The position numbers and the translations under genes are program-made. This document shows positions 6,447-9,911 of a stretch of DNA of 9,911 nt, one piece after another. Every line of letters begins with the position of its first letter. The stretch's first letter is position 1. Source of the DNA: an uncultured Methylococcaceae bacterium (GTDB lineage Bacteria > Pseudomonadota > Gammaproteobacteria > Methylococcales > Methylomonadaceae); NCBI GenBank assembly GCA_913009515.1, contig CAJVYO010000041.1, positions 1 through 9,911 on the forward strand. The letters are read 5' to 3'. The notes under the pieces are model-generated. The model saw only the letters and a list, made by a program, of their open reading frames with translations, did no database searches and was not told where the DNA came from.

Positions 6447-8152
6447 AGTTTAAACGCCATATTGTTAGTAGTTTATTAGTAGCGACCTGTTTTCAGGCTC
6501 AAACACTTTGGGCAGTTGAATTTAATGAAGCACAAGGTGCCGCGATTGCGATTGAGGCGGGATTAGCTGAAGATAATGTTGTTGAAAATGTAGTTGAAGT
6601 CATTAGTGCTGAAGATCCAAGTTTAGTTGTTATTGATGCGATACAGTCAGCCCCCGCTCCCGTTTATCAGCCTATTGATGCGGAAGAGCAATTGAATCAG
6701 TATTTAGCAGCTAAAGGTTTACGCGGCGGTTGGATAGAAGGTAAAAAAATGTATATTAGTTCTGGCGTTGCATTCTTTGATAGTGAAGATCCTTCTTATG
6801 ACGAGAGTTTTATTACCAAACGTTCAATGAAAGCAATGGAGGCTAAATTAAATGCAAAAGCAGATATTATTGAATTTATTAATACTACTATGTCGGCCTT
6901 AGATAAGGTTGAAGTGGCAGGCACTGATATTTATGCGAAATTTAATGAACGTAAAATTAAGAATCAAAAAAAATTAGCAGCACAACAACGTGTAATGGCT
7001 AAGTTATTATCTGATTTTGATACAAAACAAGCGGAGGCACTAAAAGGTGTTACGTTTGGTGATCGTGCAAAGGCTTATATGGATGCGGCAATAAAAAGAC
7101 TGGATAAAACTTACTCAGTTGAAAAAATAGAAGAAAAAAAACGAGTCAAATTTCAAAAAGCTAAAGAAAGATATTTAGCTGCTCAAGCAGAGTTAGAAGC
7201 ATTAGAAAAAGAAATTTCAGCATTTTCGGGGCAAGAACGAGGTAAATCAAGCAGTCAAATAGCAACTTTATCACGTATGCCTTTATTTGGTGCAGTCACA
7301 GTCAATCAGTTTGAGTCTTGGGATGCAGATTCCGAGCAATATAAAGTCGCTCTATTAGTGATGTGGAGTAAAAGTACAGAAAAAATGTCACGGGCAATGA
7401 TTACAGGAGAGGAACTTGTTATACCGCCAGGTCCTGAAACCTTACAAACATGGTTGAATAATCAAGATTGGGCGACGGTGACAGGAGGACGTCGTTTTAG
7501 GGATGAGCAGGGTGATGGTTGGTTTATTGGTGTGGATGCACGACCTGTGGGGAGTTCTTCATCATCAGAAAGACAGGCGCGAGGTTTGGCAGAAATGAGT
7601 GCTAAAAAAGAAGTTGCTATGTCATTATTTTCAGATATGGAATCTAAAAAAACAGCAGAAACTGTAATGATTGAACGAACTAATGCTCAAGGTCAAGATG
7701 CGAGTGAAGCACTAGGTTCGTATGCAGCAAGTTTACGTTCGAGTATTAAGAATCGTTCTATTTCAGGTTTACAGAAGTTGTATGGTAAGAAAGTAACGCA
7801 TCCTATTTCAGGGCAAAAAATATACGTCTCTGTTTATGGCATGAGTTCTAATACTGCACGTAAAGCATTGGCAATGCAGGCTAGTAATTATGTAACCCAG
7901 TTATTAGATATTAAAAGTCAGCAAAAATTAAAAGGAACGAAGGCAGGTTTACAATCAGCGGTTAGAGCTGCAAAACAAGATACTCGAACATATCATGAAG
8001 CAAAACAAACTGCGAAACAGCAAGTTCAAACCCGAGCAGTAGGAGTTGCTCCTAAAGCGATTCAGTCTCGTAAACAGCAGTCCGCTCCTCAAAATAGAGG
8101 TTCACAAGCAGGTGTTTATGGCGGCGGTGGAGCGGATAGTTTTGATTGGTAA
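6443..8152 (+). CDS. Secreted coiled-coil protein with a duplicated domain
   Basis: I do not recognise a named family. The 569-residue product has a Sec signal peptide ending in LWA (cleavage after residue 24). Cys16 is followed by a normal signal peptidase I site and preceded by Thr, so it is probably not a lipobox. Residues 165-265 are highly charged and helical (KKRVKFQKAKERYLAAQAEL, 232-251), a likely coiled coil. Flanking it are two pieces (about 103-152 and 280-323) that together resemble a second, uninterrupted copy at about 358-478. Compare YKVALLVMWSKSTEKMSRAM (300-319) with KIYVSVYGMSSNTARKALAM (459-478). The same pattern occurs in the product of 8239-9651 (YQYAAVIVSERSKNISQAF). The tail (485-555) is Gln/Lys/Ala-rich and ends in a Gly run and SFDW. 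It is coupled to the TPR gene by a 4-bp overlap and followed by a terminator. A structural role in an envelope complex is inferred. Confidence 0.75.
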   Translation: MKFKRHIVSSLLVATCFQAQTLWAVEFNEAQGAAIAIEAGLAEDNVVENVVEVISAEDPSLVVIDAIQSAPAPVYQPIDAEEQLNQYLAAKGLRGGWIEGKKMYISSGVAFFDSEDPSYDESFITKRSMKAMEAKLNAKADIIEFINTTMSALDKVEVAGTDIYAKFNERKIKNQKKLAAQQRVMAKLLSDFDTKQAEALKGVTFGDRAKAYMDAAIKRLDKTYSVEKIEEKKRVKFQKAKERYLAAQAELEALEKEISAFSGQERGKSSSQIATLSRMPLFGAVTVNQFESWDADSEQYKVALLVMWSKSTEKMSRAMITGEELVIPPGPETLQTWLNNQDWATVTGGRRFRDEQGDGWFIGVDARPVGSSSSSERQARGLAEMSAKKEVAMSLFSDMESKKTAETVMIERTNAQGQDASEALGSYAASLRSSIKNRSISGLQKLYGKKVTHPISGQKIYVSVYGMSSNTARKALAMQASNYVTQLLDIKSQQKLKGTKAGLQSAVRAAKQDTRTYHEAKQTAKQQVQTRAVGVAPKAIQSRKQQSAPQNRGSQAGVYGGGGADSFDW

Positions 8153-8184
8153 TCGCGCTTATTATTAGTGTGTTGATTCAAGAG

Positions 8185-8216
8185 CCTCATTAACTGTTAT
8201 GTGATGAGGTTTTTTT
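8185..8216 (+). terminator. Intrinsic terminator after the coiled-coil protein gene
   Basis: The arms CCTCAT (8185-8190) and ATGAGG (8204-8209) enclose a 13-base loop, in which AC and GT could pair further, and are followed by seven T's (8210-8216). The stem is shorter and less GC-rich than the one at 4991-5018, so partial read-through into the gene at 8239 is plausible. Confidence 0.75.
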
Positions 8217-8228
8217 ATGGTTTTTTTT

Positions 8229-8232
8229 GGAG
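8229..8232 (+). promoter_or_regulatory. Ribosome binding site that decides the FlgT-like gene start
   Basis: GGAG lies 6 bases before the ATG at 8239. An in-frame TTG at 8227 overlaps this site and has no Shine-Dalgarno of its own, so the ATG is the start. A run of eight T's (8221-8228) directly precedes the site. Confidence 0.65.
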
Positions 8233-8238
8233 TTAAAT

Positions 8239-9651
8239 ATGAAACTAAAAATAGTATATGGGCTTGTTATTAGCTTGTTGTTATCCACTCAAGCGTTGGC
8301 GGGTTTGGATAGCAAAATTAATCAGATGTTGCATAATGGTCAAGGCGTTGCGATGTATAACAGTCAAGAGACTGGCGTGGCTATTATTTCCATTGGGCAG
8401 GGATTAAATCCTCGTGGCAATATTGCCATTGATATGGCTAAGCAAGAGGCGACTAAGAATTTATTGGCTTTTTTAAAAGGGGAGCGCATCTCTGCAACAG
8501 AACAGGCAATGACCGCTTATAGTGGCGATGACGTGGTAGAGAGTTATTACTCTAAAATGCGCACCGATGTTAATGGCGCGATTAAATCAGCCTATATGTA
8601 TAAATCAGGACAGTACGATGGTTATCAATATGCCGCCGTCATTGTATCTGAGCGAAGTAAAAATATAAGTCAGGCTTTTGCAGATAGAAAAAGTAATCCT
8701 ATGATTACTGCTCGTGGCTTTGCTTCTATGCGTAATGGCATAGGTAAGGCTCGCACGTTGGCTTTAGAACAAGCTTTGCGTAATGCTGTTGAGCAATATG
8801 GTGGGGTGAGTATGGCGAGTAAAACCAGTATTGAAAATGGAGATAAATATCGCAGCAAATTATCGGCAGTTGCTAAGGGAGTCGTTAAACAATACAAGGT
8901 GACAAAAGAACAGAAAGAAGGGCGTGACTATATGGTTGAAATTGCAGCTGAAGTAGTTGAAGAGCTTGAAGGAGGGATGCAGTCGATTGATGCGATTAAA
9001 GAAAACTTAGGTCGTCCGTCTTTTTTCTTAGCAGTTAAAGATGAGCGATTATATAAAATATTGCGAAAAATTTTGGTTAATAATGATTTTGAAGTCACTA
9101 ATGTTGAACGTATGGCGAAATATTTTGTGATAGCATCGGTGGATAAACTAGAAATGCCCATGCCTGCTATGCCAGATATGATGGGCTTACGTACAACTAT
9201 TACGGTGAATGTTAAGGATAAGCATAATCGTCAAGATATTTTAATGGTTGAAAATGATCCGACGGATACTATCGAGGTGTCGGCAAATAAATCAATTCGT
9301 GAACGTAAAAGTTATGGTTTAGCGATGGAATTAATTGAACAGGATTTCACTAAAGCCATTAATCAGCATTTTTCTAAAAGTTTTCAGGAAGGGCAAAAAG
9401 TTTTGGTTGCGTTAGATGGTTTTGATCGAATGCGTGATGTAGATGAATTAAGGGAATGTATTGAATCGTTACCGTTAACTAAATCTGTTTCAGCAGGTAC
9501 TGTAGATAGTCGTTCTGTTATTTATGAAGTTATTTATTTGGGTAATCCAAATGATTTGCAATTGGATATTATGAAAAAAAGTCGTGAGTTTAGGTTAAGA
9601 GGCCTACGAGCAAAAAATACTAATTCTGGTATTATTACGTTTAAATTTTAA
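8239..9651 (+). CDS. Periplasmic protein with FlgT-N/LPP20-like domains
   Basis: The 470-residue product has a clean signal peptide with AxA cleavage after Ala21 (QALA before GLDS). Residues about 45-148 form one domain (GQGL, a long helix IAIDMAKQEATKNLLAFLKG, then the strand YAAVIVSERS) that resembles the repeat in the upstream coiled-coil protein. Residues 156-240 match the FlgT N-terminal/LPP20 pattern: ITARGFASMRNGIGKARTLA, LEQALRNAVEQYGGV, then SAVAKGVVKQYKV and YMVEIAAEV. FlgT is part of the Vibrio flagellar H-ring, and LPP20-type proteins are found at outer membranes. Residues 255-385 may be a TolB-like middle domain, and 386-470 a beta-alpha-beta domain with the pattern VIYEVIYLGNPNDLQLDIM. 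No flagellar gene is in view, so a motility role is not supported. It lies after a terminator and 48 bp before an ankyrin-like lipoprotein gene. The domain assignment is fairly firm; the function is open. Confidence 0.78.
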   Translation: MKLKIVYGLVISLLLSTQALAGLDSKINQMLHNGQGVAMYNSQETGVAIISIGQGLNPRGNIAIDMAKQEATKNLLAFLKGERISATEQAMTAYSGDDVVESYYSKMRTDVNGAIKSAYMYKSGQYDGYQYAAVIVSERSKNISQAFADRKSNPMITARGFASMRNGIGKARTLALEQALRNAVEQYGGVSMASKTSIENGDKYRSKLSAVAKGVVKQYKVTKEQKEGRDYMVEIAAEVVEELEGGMQSIDAIKENLGRPSFFLAVKDERLYKILRKILVNNDFEVTNVERMAKYFVIASVDKLEMPMPAMPDMMGLRTTITVNVKDKHNRQDILMVENDPTDTIEVSANKSIRERKSYGLAMELIEQDFTKAINQHFSKSFQEGQKVLVALDGFDRMRDVDELRECIESLPLTKSVSAGTVDSRSVIYEVIYLGNPNDLQLDIMKKSREFRLRGLRAKNTNSGIITFKF

Positions 9652-9683
9652 TTCACATTTTAGTTTGTTCATCTTTACGTTTA

Positions 9684-9695
9684 AAGGATATCCTT
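9684..9695. repeat. 12-bp perfect palindrome over a ribosome binding site
   Basis: AAGGATATCCTT is its own reverse complement and overlaps the Shine-Dalgarno (AAAGGA, 9683-9688) of the lipoprotein gene at 9700. It could be a dimeric regulator site, or could occlude the ribosome site by RNA pairing, but short palindromes also occur by chance in AT-rich DNA. Confidence 0.35.
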
Positions 9696-9699
9696 AGTC

Positions 9700-9911
9700 A
9701 TGAAAACAGTACGTCAATTAATTGTAATATCTATATTGGGTGGAACAAGTTTATTAATCACTGCGTGTACACCAACAGCAAATAAAGTTGGTATGGTGGC
9801 AACGAATAAAGTTGATGATAGCTATATGACTAGCCAAGGCTGGAATAAATTATCTGTGGCAGTCTATCGAGGGGATATTGCACGGGTTAAATCGTTAGTG
9901 CTAATGGGTGA
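9700..9911 (+). CDS. Ankyrin-like lipoprotein, N-terminal part (cut by right edge)
   Basis: Seventy codons plus two bases remain open to the window edge. The start ATG at 9700 has AAAGGA upstream (9683-9688). The signal peptide ends in the lipobox ITAC with Cys at 23, and Thr at +2 suggests the outer membrane. After a linker, residues 47-70 read QGWNKLSVAVYRGDIARVKSL and on. This fits the first half of an ankyrin repeat (the "G.TpLh.Aa..Gd...vk.Ll..Ga" consensus). Bacterial ankyrin lipoproteins are usually protein-binding modules. It follows the FlgT-like gene by 48 bp with no terminator visible between them, so the two are probably co-transcribed. The number of repeats cannot be seen. Confidence 0.75.
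   Translation, partial: MKTVRQLIVISILGGTSLLITACTPTANKVGMVATNKVDDSYMTSQGWNKLSVAVYRGDIARVKSLVLMG

Noticed and set aside
6488..6490. Cys16 of the coiled-coil protein as a lipidation site
   Set aside because: The preceding residue is Thr, not Gly/Ala/Ser, and a better signal peptidase I site (LWA) lies eight residues later.
8227..8238. TTG start four codons before the FlgT-like ATG
   Set aside because: The TTG overlaps the GGAG ribosome site of the downstream ATG at 8239, which has correct spacing.
8670..9161. Two minus-strand ORFs inside the FlgT-like gene
   Set aside because: Both are antisense to the conserved FlgT-N-like region and its C-terminal continuation, and have no independent support.

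Overview
The window looks like chromosomal DNA from an AT-rich gammaproteobacterium. The main evidence is the tight nadK-recN pair on the minus strand, an arrangement known from Enterobacterales and other gammaproteobacteria. The Gram-negative envelope is shown by several lipoprotein and Sec signal peptides. I cannot place the genus; sulfur-oxidising or methylotrophic gammaproteobacteria would fit the base composition, but that is a guess.

Left part (1-1383, minus strand): the first 165 codons of recN (DNA repair ATPase, running off the left edge) and a complete nadK (NAD kinase), 6 bp apart and evidently co-transcribed. A short AT-rich divergent region (1384-1485) carries a TATAAT on each strand. 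It separates this pair from a plus-strand Na+/phosphate-cotransporter-type membrane protein with a C-terminal PhoU-like domain (1486-3240).

Right part (3301-9911, plus strand): six consecutive genes that all encode exported proteins. They are an unrecognised lipoprotein (3301-3918), a lipoprotein with a CsgG/LpoB/TolB-like core (3947-4978), a secreted TPR protein (5049-6446) overlapping by 4 bp with a secreted coiled-coil protein (6443-8152), a periplasmic protein with FlgT-N/LPP20-like domains (8239-9651), and the start of an ankyrin-like lipoprotein (9700-9911, cut by the right edge). Intrinsic terminators lie after the second and fourth genes, so the array has three transcriptional modules. 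Two annotation starts (TPR gene and FlgT-like gene) are best moved to internal ATGs with good Shine-Dalgarno sites.

The most interesting point is this envelope gene array. The products of 6443-8152 and 8239-9651 appear to share a repeated domain, in one copy split by a long coiled coil. The combination of LPP20/FlgT-like, TolB/CsgG-like and TPR parts resembles the kit used for outer-membrane-associated rings and pores (the Vibrio FlgO/FlgP/FlgT H-ring, the CsgG secretion channel) or for LpoB-type peptidoglycan synthase activation. No flagellar, curli or penicillin-binding gene is visible. I infer an uncharacterised outer-membrane/periplasmic complex, but the sequence alone does not establish its function. 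No RNA genes, CRISPR arrays or insertion sequences were seen, and no gene-free stretch exceeds about 105 bases.
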